From Lateolabrax maculatus (Eukaryota; Chordata; Actinopteri; Acropomatiformes; Lateolabracidae): a DNA stretch of 64,000 nucleotides. The notes beneath the pieces were generated by a model. That model was not told the DNA's origin, searched no databases, and saw only the letters and a list, made by a program, of their open reading frames with translations. Shown here one piece after another: positions 36,125 to 48,437 of this stretch. Each line of letters starts with the position of its first letter. Position 1 is the stretch's first letter. Made by a program: the position numbers and the translations under genes. Location: contig CM062215.1 in NCBI GenBank assembly GCA_031216445.1, positions 5,933,501-5,997,500 on the forward strand. The letters run 5' to 3'.

Positions 36125-37654
36125 TCATGTGGGAGAATATGTTGTGCAATTGGAGCTGGACAGAAGGTTCCCTGAATGTGTTTCCTCTGTGGTAAACATG
36201 TTTGAATTATTGCTGTTAGTATGAGAGACATGCAATCTGACAGTTGAATAAAGCCCACTATCTCTCTGTATGAAGGTGCCGTACGGCTCGATGTCCTGTG
36301 GCTCCTGCAGGAAGACGGATGTTATTTAAAAAATGCTAAAAGTTAAATGAATTGCATGAATGAAAACATTTTCTTTACTGTACCGCGTTTGTGTGACTTC
36401 TCAGTGGTTTTGGTTGTCTTCTGTTGGGTCAAACAACAATGCATCAGTGATGAATCTTAATGTTTATTCACTCTGCATTGTGGTGTACATTTTTATAGAT
36501 AAGGCAGGAAATGAAAGACCAAGTCTTCCGCTGTTGAGTCACATCAAATTAACAGTCAAGATCTTGATGGATATGACTGTAGTGCATTTTAAGCCTTTAA
36601 AAATCAGATGTGCTAGACTTGAGATAATATTTGTCACCACAATGGATAGTTTTATTGTTCAAGAACATCCAATGCTATTGAGTTATGAGTCATTCCTAAA
36701 TAATCAAGAGCAAAAGCTACAAATATAACAGTAGTCTCTGACCTGTGATGTATTCTTCTGTAGATTAACCCAAGGATAACTCCAGCTATAATGCTGACAA
36801 TAAGTAGACCAATCAAAGCACTTGAAATTGCAATTTGTGTTGAATAGCTGGTGTGTTCATCCTCTGAAACATTGTAAACAAAACATATCTGTCAGAAAAA
36901 TGATCAATTGTTAAAGAAACTTTAAGAGGCTACTGCTGCACACAGTAACATGTTATATTGTTTTACTGAAAAGCTAAGAACCAAACAGACTTTTGTTTGC
37001 CTGATTACTGTGCTTTGACAAACCCGTAAACCATGAATAACAACACTTTGCAGTTGTCACGTATTATACACATCTTAAGTACAGCCAAAGTATGAGGGAA
37101 AATAAAACATGTTTACCTTCCACAGTGATATTCAGATGGAGAATATAAGTTCCATCAGGATATGAACACTCACAGGTGTAGTTCCCACTGTCCACTGGTG
37201 TTAAACTGGTCAGGTGGAGAAATACAGTCTGATTCTCTGTCATCAGTGTGAACCTGGAGTCACATTCCTGCACAAAGTCGTGTTGATGTTGATACAGCAG
37301 ACGACACTCTTCTCTGCTCCTTTCTGTTCTGATCCGACACACTATAAGTGTGATGATGTTCTGTGTTTCATTGGCGCACACTTGAGTGACATCTGGTTTG
37401 CTCCCAATGGTTTTCACAAGAGTCACTGCAAACAATACAGTCTGAATTAACGATTCATTCCACCAGAACAACATTTTAACACTAATTTGCAGAACATGTT
37501 TAATTGTCCTCTTTAAACCAAAGACAGGAAGATTAGAGAAAAACGACTTGCATGAGTTTTACGTAATGAAATCTAGTTTCTGTACATTACCTTCGCTGTC
37601 AAAACACATGGTTAGTGGCAGAAGCAGGACAAGGGACAGTTTCCATTTTGTCAT
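36125..37654 (-). CDS. Single-V IgSF receptor H, ITAM-like tail with substitutions
   Basis: Leader 37591-37654 (MTKWKLSLVLLLPLTMC), V-like domain 37117-37425, transmembrane 36743-36863, tail one 36384-36420, tail two 36125-36304. About 236 residues. The Ig domain has the DSGNYTCECS signature, NQT/NYT/NIT glycosylation sequons and extra cysteine pairs (EECRLLY, ECDSRF). The transmembrane segment is uncharged and followed by YRRIHHR. Tail two has EPYGTFIQRDSGLYSTV: two tyrosines with the same 11-residue spacing as the ITAMs of I, K and M, but F and V in place of L and I. Signalling is possible but unproven. The family is not one I can name; the pattern of cysteines recalls CD200R. A GGAAGTG element lies 139 bases upstream of the ATG. 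Confidence 0.8.
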
Positions 37655-38445
37655 ACTTGTAAAGAAGCAACTGCTGCTGGCGAACATCCTCCTGTACTGA
37701 AGAGAGGACAGACAAACACTCTGCACAGTTCTCTTGCTTCATAAACCTCAGATTGTCAGAGATACACGAGCTGCTGTGAACTCGGCTATAAAGGAAGTGC
37801 TACAGATGAGCAGGATCCACCCAGAGGTCAACCAGTATTAAGTTCTGCATTGGTCTTACAGTTTGTATGATTAGTCAGACATCACGTGATCTGCTAAAAC
37901 GGGAATGTGTGGTTTTGTGGTCATCACGTATGTAGAGGCCTGAGCCTGAGCTGCATATAGAAAGCAGCGAGGTCTCTGCAGCTCGTCGCAATTTACGTCC
38001 CTCGCCTCTTTCAAAAGACTGTGTGTTACAGAAGCACATCTCACTTAACACAAGTGAATTGACTTTGCTCACATTGAAGTATGTGTAAATGAACAACAGC
38101 AATGAAAAAGTATCCAGTAATTAAACAGTTATAATCAAACATGGTACAGACCAAAGTGCAAGAGGCAACAGGAATTACATTTTCCATACAGTACTTTATT
38201 GTATTTATTGACTTGTAACCACTGCAATAGTTTTACACAGAAAATGTATGAACATACTGACAATGCCTAGGAATACATTTTTAAAAATGGGGGCAAATAT
38301 TATTGGTTATTGGAAAATACCTTTCATATCTGATAGATGACATACTGTTCAATAATGATCCAGCATCTTGAAGAATGTGGCACGATATCTTATCTTGAGT
38401 CTTTGGTTTAAGTGTTGTTATACATTTGGCCACTGGGAGCAGTCT
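37655..38445. other. Intergenic between H and I
   Basis: It holds the H promoter region and AT-rich DNA. The open frame 37875-38102 has no supporting features. No gene is seen. Confidence 0.4.
37793..37799 (-). promoter_or_regulatory. ETS/PU.1-like GGAAGTG element upstream of H
   Basis: CTATAAAGGAAGTGC lies 139 bases upstream of the H start codon. It corresponds to the element found at a similar distance in I, J, K, L and the 43450 pseudogene. Confidence 0.4.
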
Positions 38446-40073
38446 CTAGGCATAGATGGTCGCTATGTTTCTGGATGAATTTGAAATAGTTTGGTAGAGG
38501 TCGTTCGCTGGCTGCTGGAGGCTTGTGTAGGGGTCTTCTTCGTCCTAAAAACATTATTAAATCTTTACTTCCTTTGCATTTACACTCAGTGAACGCATTA
38601 TTAGTTATTTCTACTTGCTACCTGCTCCACACAGTACAAGAGTATCTTTGAAGTTGGACCAAACAAACAGCAGCTTTGGTGCAACGTCCACACCAGGTCA
38701 TTCAATGGTAACAGGAGCTTTGTCACTCATCTGAGATTTACTGTATCTTTCTTTTACCGCTGAAAAGATCATAATGTGCTGTTTGAGATAAGATCATCAG
38801 CTAAAGGCCTAAAATATAAACGTATTTATGAATGATTACAAACATTAATCTGGCTGCTTTCTGAGTTTAAAGGTATACAACAAGAATATATTACTCACCA
38901 AAGAGCCGGGAGATAATCCAGATGTGGTTGACCTTGAACAGTGTTTTTAAATAAAAAGGGATATCAGAGTTAGTGGAAGTCTACACAAATACAAATAAAT
39001 ATGAACATTTATAATAGTCTCTCACCCATTTCTTTTTTTCCTGTGGATAAATCCACAAATTCCGGTTATAATGATGACTGTAGTTACAACAATCAAAACA
39101 AATGGCATATATATTGATGTGTGTGGAGAACTGCTGGTATCTTCATCCTCTAAAGTATTGAAAAGAAAAAAACATCTTTGTCAGAAAAATGCCACGGATG
39201 TTTTCTCTATAAGTAAAGAAAGTTTGTGATTTGATTATTTTTAGTTCACAGCAATGCAATATTGTTTGAATGACATAATCTGCAAATCAAATACATCATA
39301 ATTTATTACAAACATATACATATAATCACACATTTTATCTCTGCACTACACTCGCTCACCTGACGTATTGAATCTGCATTTTATACCTACATACAAGCTA
39401 TGAACACAGCTATGAATATTAAGAACATATACCCAAATACACTTAAAATACCGAAAATAAACTTAGAAAATGACTCTACACTTTTATGTTTGGACATCAT
39501 ATTACCACTGACCATGATTTTAACAATGCAGTGGATACCTTAAACTATGTATGAGAAATGCATAAAGTGTGAATCACAAAAGCAAGAAAATAAATCAAAC
39601 ATTTACCTTCCACAGTGATATTGAGCTGGAGAATATATGTTCCACCATTATATAAACACTCACAGGTGTAGTTCCCACTGTCCACTGGTGTTAAACTGGT
39701 CAGGTGGAGAAATACAGTCTGATTCTCTGTCATCAGTGTGAACCTGGAGTCACATTCGTGCACAAAATCCTGTCCATATCGATACAGCAGACGACACTCT
39801 TCTCCCCAGTTTCTCTCTGTTCTGATCCAACACACTATAAGTAGGATGGCATTCTGTGTTTCATTGGGGCACAACGGAGTGACATCTGGTTTGCTCCCAA
39901 TGGTTTTCACAAGAGTCACTGCAATCAATCACAATCAAAACCCAAAATGAAATACAGTATGTTGTTGCCCTCTTTAAACCAAAGACAGAAAGATTATCCT
40001 GTACAGTACCTTTGCTGTCGATATAAAAAGGTAGCGGCAGAAGCAGAACAAACCACAGTTTCCATCTAGCCAT
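38446..40073 (-). CDS. Single-V IgSF receptor I with complete ITAM
   Basis: Leader 40010-40073 (MARWKLWFVLLLPLPFY), V-like domain 39607-39918, transmembrane 39026-39149 (MPFVLIVVTTVIIITGI), tail one 38899-38932, tail two 38446-38544. About 210 residues, all in frame. Tail two reads DPYTSLQQPANDLYQTI, matching the ITAM consensus [D/E]xxYxx[L/I]-x6-8-Yxx[L/I] with a 7-residue spacer. ITAMs recruit SYK/ZAP-70 kinases after SRC-family phosphorylation, so I is expected to be self-sufficient for activation; its transmembrane segment has no charged residue for DAP12 pairing. The Ig domain has DSGNYTCECLY and several sequons. Its leader is almost identical to those of J and L, although its tail differs, suggesting exon exchange between copies. 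Confidence 0.83.
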
Positions 40074-40220
40074 ACTGGTCAAGAAATCTAAGCAACAGTG
40101 AAGCTGCTGCTGTCGGTGTACAGTGTTTTGTACCTCAGGAGGGAGGAGAGATTAGTTTGCACTGTTCTGTTCTACCTTAACCACAGACTCTCACAGAGGT
40201 TTGAGCTGGTCCTCTAAAAA

Positions 40221-40227
40221 GGAAGTG
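40221..40227 (-). promoter_or_regulatory. ETS/PU.1-like GGAAGTG element upstream of I
   Basis: CTCTAAAAAGGAAGTGCGAC lies 148 bases upstream of the I start codon. It is identical in position to the copies upstream of J and L. Confidence 0.45.
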
Positions 40228-40562
40228 CGACGTAGCGTTCATGTCAAAAGGGGCTGGATGGTAGAGATGGAAACAAGACGGTTGTATGACTACAGTACAG
40301 AGTTGGTTGAATGAAGGTTAAAATACAGTGCATTGACAATATAAAACTGTATTCAATTTGGGTTTAATCACTTTGAACAACATGCTTTGGCTGACATGAG
40401 AGGTCCTATTTGCTTGATTTTCAGGCACTTCCGTATTATGAAGGGCCAAGTTTGTTATATTGAAGCTTTGACCACACACTCTGCTCCCCAGGTGCACAGA
40501 CTACAGAACAGCTTGAGCTGCATCCGGTCATAATTCATCCAGTGTGAAGCATTGCCTGTACA

Positions 40563-40722
40563 CTTCCACAGTGATATTCAGATGGAGAATATATGCTCCA
40601 TCAGGATATGAACACTCACAGGTGAAGCTCCACTGTCCACTGGTGTTAAACTGGTCAGGTGGAGAAATACAGTCTGATTTTCTGTCATCAGTTTGAACCT
40701 GGAGTCACATTTTTAGAGCCAC
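40563..40722 (-). pseudogene. V-exon fragment of the single-V family
   Basis: The 3' half of a V exon (coding LTSLTPVDSG onward), with the splice donor destroyed (GAAGTG instead of GAAGGT). It is broken at about 40722, where it joins leader-upstream sequence that matches 43938 onwards. It is a deletion derivative of a copy like the 43450-43910 pseudogene, with which it shares the donor mutation. Confidence 0.75.
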
Positions 40723-41815
40723 GTGTTGCCGTCGCTAAACTATGCAGAAGGGGGAGGGCATACCTTGACCTCAATCTGACTTAAAATACCTTTAAAGCGC
40801 ATGAGCTGATGGTGAAGTGATATAAAAAGGAAGTGCATAACATGTCTGCTGCTACTTTAAAGTTGAGACACTCTGTCACCTTGGGCTCAGGCAAAATGTC
40901 TTGTGAAAAAATACTATATATCAACTATATATCATATATCAAAAGACAAACCAGGCAAACCAGACATTTTTGATTCCATTTAAATTGAGATTCAAATGTA
41001 AGTTTGATTGAAAAAGTTCAGGAACAAAAAAGAAGTTGATATTTAGTGAATGTTTTGGAGATAAATACCAGATTAAATGTTGAAAAGCTTTTTCACATAC
41101 CAAATATATAGCAGTGTTTCAGAAAATGATAATTAACATTCAGTGCTCTCCTACTCCTCTGATTTGCTCTTTTTAACTGTGTAACATCATCGTGGAGGCA
41201 GCAGGCGAAGCCTCGAGGTAGATTTGGGTGAAGACAGGAAGATCTGAAAATACCCAACAACTCCATCTTATATCACTGATGATGGGTTCAAGAGCATCAG
41301 GGAGTTATTGCACATTCTCTGAGAAAAATACTTAATATGAAAAGTTTATTTAGTCAATGATTTCTATTTGTAACACAGTATGTCTAGTGCATATTCAGAA
41401 TCAACTTTAGAGATGATACACAGGGGATGTTTGGTTTATATAAAACTTATATTTAAATATTTAATTATTACAACTTTGCAGGTATTTGATGAACTGAGTA
41501 GCTGACATCAAAACACCAAGAGTCAACTTGGTTTTAAGCATTCATTTATCAGATCATTAAGTCATCATATTTATCAGGTAATTTATTCTGATCATCATAT
41601 TTATCAGACAGTATAATGTGCTCCTTTTAAAACATTAAATTTACAAATTAGGAATACAATTGATATAAAACAATGAATCTAGGTTTCAGAATTAAATGCT
41701 CTTCAAGGAATACATGTGAGTGAAATAGTTGGCCCTGTTTCACTTGTTATTCAGCATGAAAGCATGCATCATATCAGAGTAGATATTGTATAATTAAAGC
41801 TCTACAAAGGCATCC
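40723..41815. other. Intergenic, duplicated
   Basis: 40723-40900 repeats 43940-44110 and includes ATATAAAAAGGAAGTGC at 40820-40836. 41020-41815 is a near copy of 48540-49314. No gene is seen. Confidence 0.45.
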
Positions 41816-42962
41816 TTAAATGTGTGTGAACACATTTGAATTAGCAGTATTAGTGTAACTATATATTACAGCAGTTGAACAAAGCTCATTCTCTCTCTGT
41901 ATGAAGGTGCTGTACGGCATAGAGTGAAATGGTCGGCAGACAAGCAGTAGGTCGATGCTGGTGTAAAGTACCGTGTCTGGACGACTGGTCAGTGGTTCTG
42001 ATTGTTTTCTGTTGCGTAAAAGACAAACACAAAACACAAATTACGCATAGTAACAGAATTTAATGTTGCAATTAAAGTGATTATGCTTTACTTATTATAT
42101 TACGCCCTATCAGCAGGACTGTATTAGTCTCATACCTGTGGTGAATTTTTCTGTAGATAAATCCCAGGATAATTCCAGTTATAATGATGAATATAGATGC
42201 ACCAATTACAACATTAACGAAAGATATTTCTTCAGCGCTGCGGCCGTCTTCATCCTCTTAAAAATTGTAGAAAAGAAATCCTTGTCAGAAAAGTAGCACG
42301 GGTATTCACTTTATTTATCCAGAAAAATTTAATGTACTCTCTTGTGGACAGTATCACGTAATATTGTATTACTGGTTTATTATATTGTTAGAATTAAGTA
42401 TATTGCTGTCATTTGTCATTTTGCTAGCACTAAAATAACGAGAGAAATGCATAAAGTTTGAAACACAAAAGCAAGAAAATAAATCAAACATTTACCTTCC
42501 ACAGTGATATTGAGCTGGAGAATATATGTTCCACCATGATATGAACACTGACAGGTGTAGTTCCCACTGTCCACTGGTGTTAAACTGGTCAGGTGGAGAA
42601 ATACAGTCTGATTCTCTGTCATCAGTGTGAATCTGGAGTCACATTTGTGCTCAAAGTCGTGTCCATGTCGATACAGCAGACGACACTCTTCTCCCCAGTT
42701 TCTCTCTGTTCTGATCCAACACACTATAAGTAGGATGGCATTCTGTGTTTCATTGGTGCACACTGGAGTAACATCTGGTTCGTTCCCAATGGTTTTCACA
42801 AGAGTCACTGCAAACAATCACAATCAAAACCCAAAATGAAATACAGTATGTTGTTGCCCTCTTTAAACCAAAGACAGAAAGATTATCCTGTACAGTACCT
42901 TTGCTGTCGATATAAAAAGGTAGCGGCAGAAGCAGAACAAACCACAGTTTCCATCTAGCCAT
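41816..42962 (-). CDS. Single-V IgSF receptor J, tail with exonised intron and ITIM-like motif
   Basis: Leader 42899-42962, V-like domain 42496-42807, transmembrane 42136-42256, terminal exon 41816-42008. About 229 residues. In paralogue L the tail is two exons separated by an 87-base intron. In J a 51-base deletion removed the end of that intron with its acceptor and the first six codons of the last exon. What remains is a single open frame running through former intron sequence. That segment encodes VLYTSI, which fits the ITIM consensus (S/I/V/L)xYxx(I/L/V). The old ITAM position reads PYSTFIQRENELCSTA: the second tyrosine is now cysteine. J may thus have switched from activating to inhibitory. 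It could also be a decaying gene, since no transcript is available here. Confidence 0.75.
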
Positions 42963-43109
42963 ACTGGTCAAGAAATCTAAGCAACAGTGCAGCTGCTGCT
43001 GTCGGTGTACAGTGTTTTGTTCCTCAGGAAGGAGGAGAGATTAGTTTGCACTGTTCTGTTCTACCTTAACCACAGACTCTCACAGAGGTTTGAGCTGGTC
43101 CTCTAAAAA

Positions 43110-43116
43110 GGAAGTG
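43110..43116 (-). promoter_or_regulatory. ETS/PU.1-like GGAAGTG element upstream of J
   Basis: CTCTAAAAAGGAAGTGCGAC lies 148 bases upstream of the J start codon. Confidence 0.45.
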
Positions 43117-43449
43117 CGACGCAGCGTTCATGTCAAAAGGGGCTGGATGGTAGAGATGGAAACAAGACGGTTGTATGACTACAGTACAGAGTTGGTTTAA
43201 TGAAGGTTAAAATACAATGCATTGACAATATAAAACTGTTAAATTTGGGTTTAATCACTTTGAACAACATACTTTGGCTGACATGAGAGGTCCTATTTGC
43301 TTGATTTTCAGGCACTTCCGTATTATGAAGGGCCAAGTTTGTTATATTGAAGCTTTGACCACACGCTCTGCTCCCCAGGTGCACAGACTACAGAACAGCT
43401 TGAGCGGGATCCGGTCATAATTCATCCAGTGTGAAGCATTGCCTGTACA

Positions 43450-43910
43450 CTTCCACAGTGATATTCAGATGGAGAATATATGCTCCATCAGGATATGAAC
43501 ATTCACAGGTGAAGCTCCACTGTCCACTGGTGTTAAACTGGTCAGGTGGAGAAATACAGTCTGATTCTCTGTCATATGTTCGAACCTTGAGTCACATTTT
43601 TGGAGTCACGTCCATATTGATACAGCAGACGACACTCTTCTCCCCAGTTTCTCTGTTGTGATCTGACACTCTATAAGTGTGATGATGTTCTGTGTTTCAT
43701 TGGTGCACACTGGAGTGACATCTGGTTTGCTCCCAATGGTTTTCACAAGAGTCAGTACAAACAGTAGGAAAGAGGTTTTCTGACTGCAACAGAATAAGAC
43801 TGGAAAACTTGCATTAACTGTATGTAATGAAACTCCTGCACGTTACCTTCAGGGTCAAAACACACACACAGGGGCAGAAGCAGAACATAACACAGCGTCA
43901 GTGGATCCAT
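43450..43910 (-). pseudogene. Single-V receptor pseudogene (leader plus broken V exon)
   Basis: Leader 43847-43910 is open (MDPLTLCYVLLLPLCVC). The V exon 43450-43754 is 305 bases instead of 309: four bases are missing around the ECDSRF-equivalent codons, shifting the frame. Its acceptor AG has become AC, and its donor GAAGGT has become GAAGTG. No transmembrane or tail exon follows before gene J. A GGAAGTG element (44041-44047) remains 131 bases upstream. Confidence 0.85.
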
Positions 43911-44740
43911 GATGGTAGAGAGATCTGAGTAACAGTGTTGGCGTCGCTAAACTATGCAGAAGGGGGAGGGCAAACCTTGACCTCAATCTGACTTAAAATA
44001 CCTTTAAAGCGCATGAGCTGATGGTGAAGCGATCTAAAAAGGAAGTGCACAACATGTCTGCTGCTACTTTAATGTTGAGACACTCTGTCACCTTGGGCTC
44101 AGGCAAAAAATGTCTTGTGAAAAAATACTTTATATATTTCCCAAAATGTAAAAAGAGTGAAGTGGAAGAGCAGTAGTTTATGTAAAATGTTTAACTGATG
44201 CATGTTTGCCTATGTGGCTTGAGTTAGGGGGCAAAAAAGCATCTACTTAAAACCACACAGCAGAAAAACAAAAAGATATAATAAGACACAATGGCACTGT
44301 GTATGTCAAAACTACACCTGTTTCCCTCTGTACTTTTGTGCTGGTGAATTAAGTTTGCTTAGCTGAAGATCTCTAAAGTGGTCGGAAACGTGGGCTGGTG
44401 TTAGTTTCAGTGAATGCCAAGAGACATAAAAAACATTTCACATGTACTTTATGTGCCACAACGTATTCCACTGTGACTATATTTGATATATACAGACGGT
44501 TTGAGCCACACAGCAAGGACAAATATTTTACCCATGTGAATTTTTGCAGAATGTACTAGAGTTTAAACAAGTGGACAACGATACAGGCATGGATAATTGT
44601 GATAAAGACCCACATGTCACGTTTTTGGTTTTGGTGGTTTAGTCATTCATCATCAGAGGTGAAACAGTCATGAAACTTTCAACCACACAAGGCACGAAAA
44701 CACGAAGTTATTCTTTTAATTGATCCTATAAACATACCAG
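43911..44740. other. Intergenic, no gene seen
   Basis: It contains the promoter remnant of the 43450 pseudogene, then unique AT-rich sequence. Confidence 0.4.
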
Positions 44741-45500
44741 CAGTGGTGGAAAGTACATAAGTACATTTACTAAAGTACTTCAGTATAATTTTGAAGTACT
44801 TGACCATTCCAGTTTATATACTCCACTATATCTCAGAGGGAAATATTTTACATTTATTTGATAACTTTTGTTGCTTTGCAGATTCAGATTAATTATACAG
44901 AATACAATTAACAAATAAATTATGATGTATTATTATGGATGAAGGTAAGACTTTATTGATCCTTTGGTGAAATTCAAAAGCTACCTGGCAGTACACAGCT
45001 CCATCTGTACCAGCTGCAACATCCAAGCAATGTAAATATTAATGCATCAATGATTATAGTTCAACAATATAATATACATTATTCTGAAATGGGCTATTCC
45101 GCATAATGAGTACTTTTACTTTTTGTATTTTTTACTTAAAGTATGTTTTGATGCTAATACTTTTGTACTTCTACTTAAATAAAAGAGTATTGGATGATTG
45201 ATAATGAGTTATGAGATAATGAGTATTGGGTGACACTTCATAATACAGCCCAAAATTTACAGTGTAATTTCATCATATGAATCCATAGTCAACATTTAAA
45301 ATACTTACCGGTTCTTACTGTTACTTTTTTATTTTTATTCCACTGTAGCTATATTTAAGTACCAGTAGAGACCAGTAAGTATTTTATATATATTGATTCA
45401 TATGAGGAAATTACGCTGTAAATTGTGGGAAATAACAAATTGTGGGCTGTATTATAAAGTTTTATTGAGGTATAATATCTGAGTAATTCTTCCACCACTG
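44741..45500. mobile_element. hAT-type MITE
   Basis: It begins CAGTGGTGGAAAGTACATAA and ends TTCTTCCACCACTG, the inverted ends of a MITE family common in teleosts. The flanks CATACCAG and CCTACCAG resemble an 8-base target duplication with one mismatch. No transposase frame is present. The TTTATTGATCCTTTGG stretch inside looks like a nested repeat end. Confidence 0.7.
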
Positions 45501-45919
45501 CCTACCAGTTAATTCTTACTTTCTTGAGTTGTTTGACTTTGGTGACCTCTGCCTTGATTTTTTTCATCATTCTCTGGACGTCTTTACCAAAAATCCATCA
45601 ACAAACTAACTCGTCTCATCAACAAGTTTAAAGAATTGGTGGGGCTGAGGCTGAATGTTGTCTTGTTCTAGTTAACATCCCCATGTATGAAACAAGAGTT
45701 CTCTCTGAGAGATATTTAATCTTTCACAGCTTTCCTGCTGAGTAATTAGGATAAAAGTACAGTACTGTAATGGTGTCAAAATCACAGGCATGTAGACCAG
45801 TTTTAAACAGGCAGTGCATCTCATTGTTTTAAAAAAAAACTCTTTAATGTTAAAATTGCCTAAATAAGCACAAATGTCAACATATACAGTTTTATAGTCA
45901 TGCTATCTTGATTTTTTAT
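45501..45919. other. Intergenic, no gene seen
   Basis: AT-rich DNA between the MITE and the 3' end of K. No feature recognised. Confidence 0.4.
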
Positions 45920-48148
45920 TCAAACATTTTCATAGTTTACGCTTGAACTTGAATCAGTCTTGCTAGAACTTATTTCCTGATTGTATAAATGTGCAGTCGC
46001 TATGTTGTTGCTGCATGAATTTCTCTCGCTGTCATGTTGATGGCGCACTGGGGAAATAGCTTCATAGAGATCATTTGCTGGCCTCTGAAGGCTTGTGTAG
46101 GGGTCATCTGGGTCATCTTGGTCCTATGGAAACATCAAAATCTTACTGCATCAAGTAAGTCTGATTAAATCAGGTTAAATCTCGCTCGGGCACATGGATC
46201 TTTCACACAGTGAAAATCAAGATGATCTTTAATGGTTGGACTTGCCATTAAAAAGAGAATTTCTAATTTAAAAAATAAGTAACTGCTGAAGCTTCATATT
46301 AGCTTCAGATAAACCGTTAAATAATTTTTACACTAAATCAGGAATGTGCATTTTGTCCTCCATCACTTACAATGGGAGCCCACAAGGAAGGGATCTTTTA
46401 ATGGACAATATGAGCAGTAGGACCGATTACAGCAAACAAAAACTGCTTCAATGTTCATATGGATACATGACTTTTGAGACAGACTTAAAAAAATTTGAAG
46501 CTATCTTTTAAAAAGGGGCAAAAAATGCCACAGAGCATATCATATGGCTGTCAAATATTCTCAGAAACAATTACGGTACAATTTCATATCACATGTAAAA
46601 ATTTAATTCTCTGTTTGTTTCTCTGAATGATGCGATAAAAGCAAAAGAACTAAAACAAAAAAATGTATTAGGCTATTCTGGAAATACAAGTGAGTGCTGC
46701 AATGTACTAACTAACCATCGCATCACATATGAGGCGTTCTGGTGGCCTAGTGGTTAAGACACATACCAGACCATATAATGTAAGCACATTGTTTGTTACA
46801 TGTCGTACCCCCCCTCTCTCCCCCTCGTAATTTCCTGTCTGCATGTGGCCTATTTTTATTTTTCAAATAAAATAAAAAGGCTAAATGCCTTGAATGTAAA
46901 AGTGTATGTAACATACGTATGAATATGCACATTAAAATAGTTACTTGGTTAATTTAGATAGAAAATGAACATGTGGCTCACCAAAGAGAAGGAGGGTTCA
47001 CAGACAGATGCTCCTGAACGTATGTTGTATCTGTAAATAAGAAAAAGAACCAAACACAAACGGTTAAAGATTCACTGAGTCAAGTTCCTAATAACGACAA
47101 CACGGCTACAAAATGTCCGAAGTTCTTACTATTCATTTCACAAGAAAAATAACAACAATACAGAGACCTGCATATTTTGTGCTGAGTACAATTAATTTAC
47201 AATTCTTTATTCAATATAGAAACTTTATAAAGGCACTAAAGCACCCAGTCAGAAATAATTTTTCACCTATAGTGTTTTTTTCTCCGGATACATCCAAGGA
47301 CAACTCCAGTCCCAATGATAAATGCAGTAACACCAAGAATAGCAGTGGTGCACAGCATCCCAAAAGATATGCCGGCCTCTTCATATGATGCTGAAAAAGG
47401 AAATACATTTACCTTCCACAGTAACACTGACGCAGAAGATTGTCCATCCACCATGAAGACTACATTTTACAGACATTATTTAGTTTTAAATACAGTTGTT
47501 ATTACCAAAGACGACATAGTGCTAATGAAATTCTTCATGGGAAATAACTACATCACACTGAGTGCAAGTACAGAAATGCATAAAGTTTGAAAGCAAGAAA
47601 ATTAATCAAACATTTACCTTCCACAGTGATATTCAGATAGAGAATCTCTGTTCCATCAGGATGTGAACACTCACAGGTGTAGTTCCCACTGTCCACTGGT
47701 GTTAAACTGGTCAGGTGGAGAAATACAGTCTGATTCTCTGTCATAAGTGTGAACCTGGAGTCACATTCGTGCACAAAGTCGTGTCTATGTGGATAAAACA
47801 GACGACACTCTTCTCTGCTCCTTTCTGTTCTGATCTGACACACTATAAGTGTGATGATGTTTTGTGTTTCATTGGCGCACACTTGAGTGACATCTGGTTC
47901 GCTCCCAATGGTTTTCACAAGAGTCACTGCAAACAGTAGGAAATAAAAATAATAAGGATAATGTACAGTAGATAGTGGGACAAATCTTCAAAACTCAAAG
48001 TTAGTTAAATGAATTACTTGCATTATTTTACCTGCAAAACATACTTACTTAAACTATATGAAATGAAAAGTTCCTGTACAGTACCTTCAGAGCCAAAACA
48101 CAAACACAGGGGCAGAAGCAGAACAAATCGCACTTTCAATTGATCCAT
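45920..48148 (-). CDS. Single-V IgSF receptor K with complete ITAM and longer tail
   Basis: Leader 48085-48148 (MDQLKVRFVLLLPLCLC), V-like domain 47618-47926, transmembrane 47267-47390 (MLCTTAILGVTAFIIGT), tail one 46982-47030, tail two 45920-46123. About 249 residues. Tail two holds DPYTSLQRPANDLYEAI, a full ITAM with acidic residues before the first tyrosine and a 7-residue spacer. It continues with about 40 further residues, ending NYENV. The stop codon overlaps an AATAAA on the coding strand, so the poly(A) signal may lie right at the end of the frame. Activation through SYK-type kinases is inferred. The intron between the two tail exons contains a SINE (46735-46900). It is the most diverged member in its transmembrane and leader sequences among the minus-strand copies. 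Confidence 0.83.
46735..46900 (+). mobile_element. tRNA-derived SINE in a K intron
   Basis: The head GGTGGCCTAGTGGTTAAGAC is a box A-like start typical of fish tRNA-derived SINEs. The end, TTTCCTGTCTGCATGTGGCC then AAATAAAATAAAAAGGC, resembles the usual SINE tail. The middle is diverged. Confidence 0.6.
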
Positions 48149-48297
48149 AATTGCAGAAAGTCTGAACAACAGTGCTGCTGTCAGTATACAGTTAACTATA
48201 CTGAAGAGAGTGTGATAGACTTTGACGCTTCTCTTTTGCTACCTAAACCTCAAAATACTTAAAATACCTTGCATGTGTCTGAGGTGACACTGACGTG

Positions 48298-48437
48298 TCA
48301 CAAAAAGGAAGTAGAAGACTCGACTTCCTCTACTTTCAGGTCCGTGGGAGCATCTTCATAAACTGGCTTCACTGAACGCATCAATTTAGGGTAAAGCTTT
48401 GTTCCTGATGAAAAAAAGACCAACCACAGAGTTATCA
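48298..48437 (-). other. Possible extra tail exon, PVYEDA motif
   Basis: On the minus strand, TTTTTTTCATCAG (acceptor-like) precedes an open frame encoding KLYPKLMRSVKPVYEDAPTD, ending with a stop at 48298-48300 and rich in acidic residues. It sits downstream of gene L and just upstream of the K promoter. It could be an alternative terminal exon of L or the relic of another receptor. The corresponding place downstream of J (40900-41000) has lost the frame. Confidence 0.35.
48307..48313 (-). promoter_or_regulatory. ETS-like GGAAGTA element upstream of K
   Basis: CAAAAAGGAAGTAGAAG lies 159 bases upstream of the K start codon, at the position of the GGAAGTG element in its paralogues. Confidence 0.35.
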
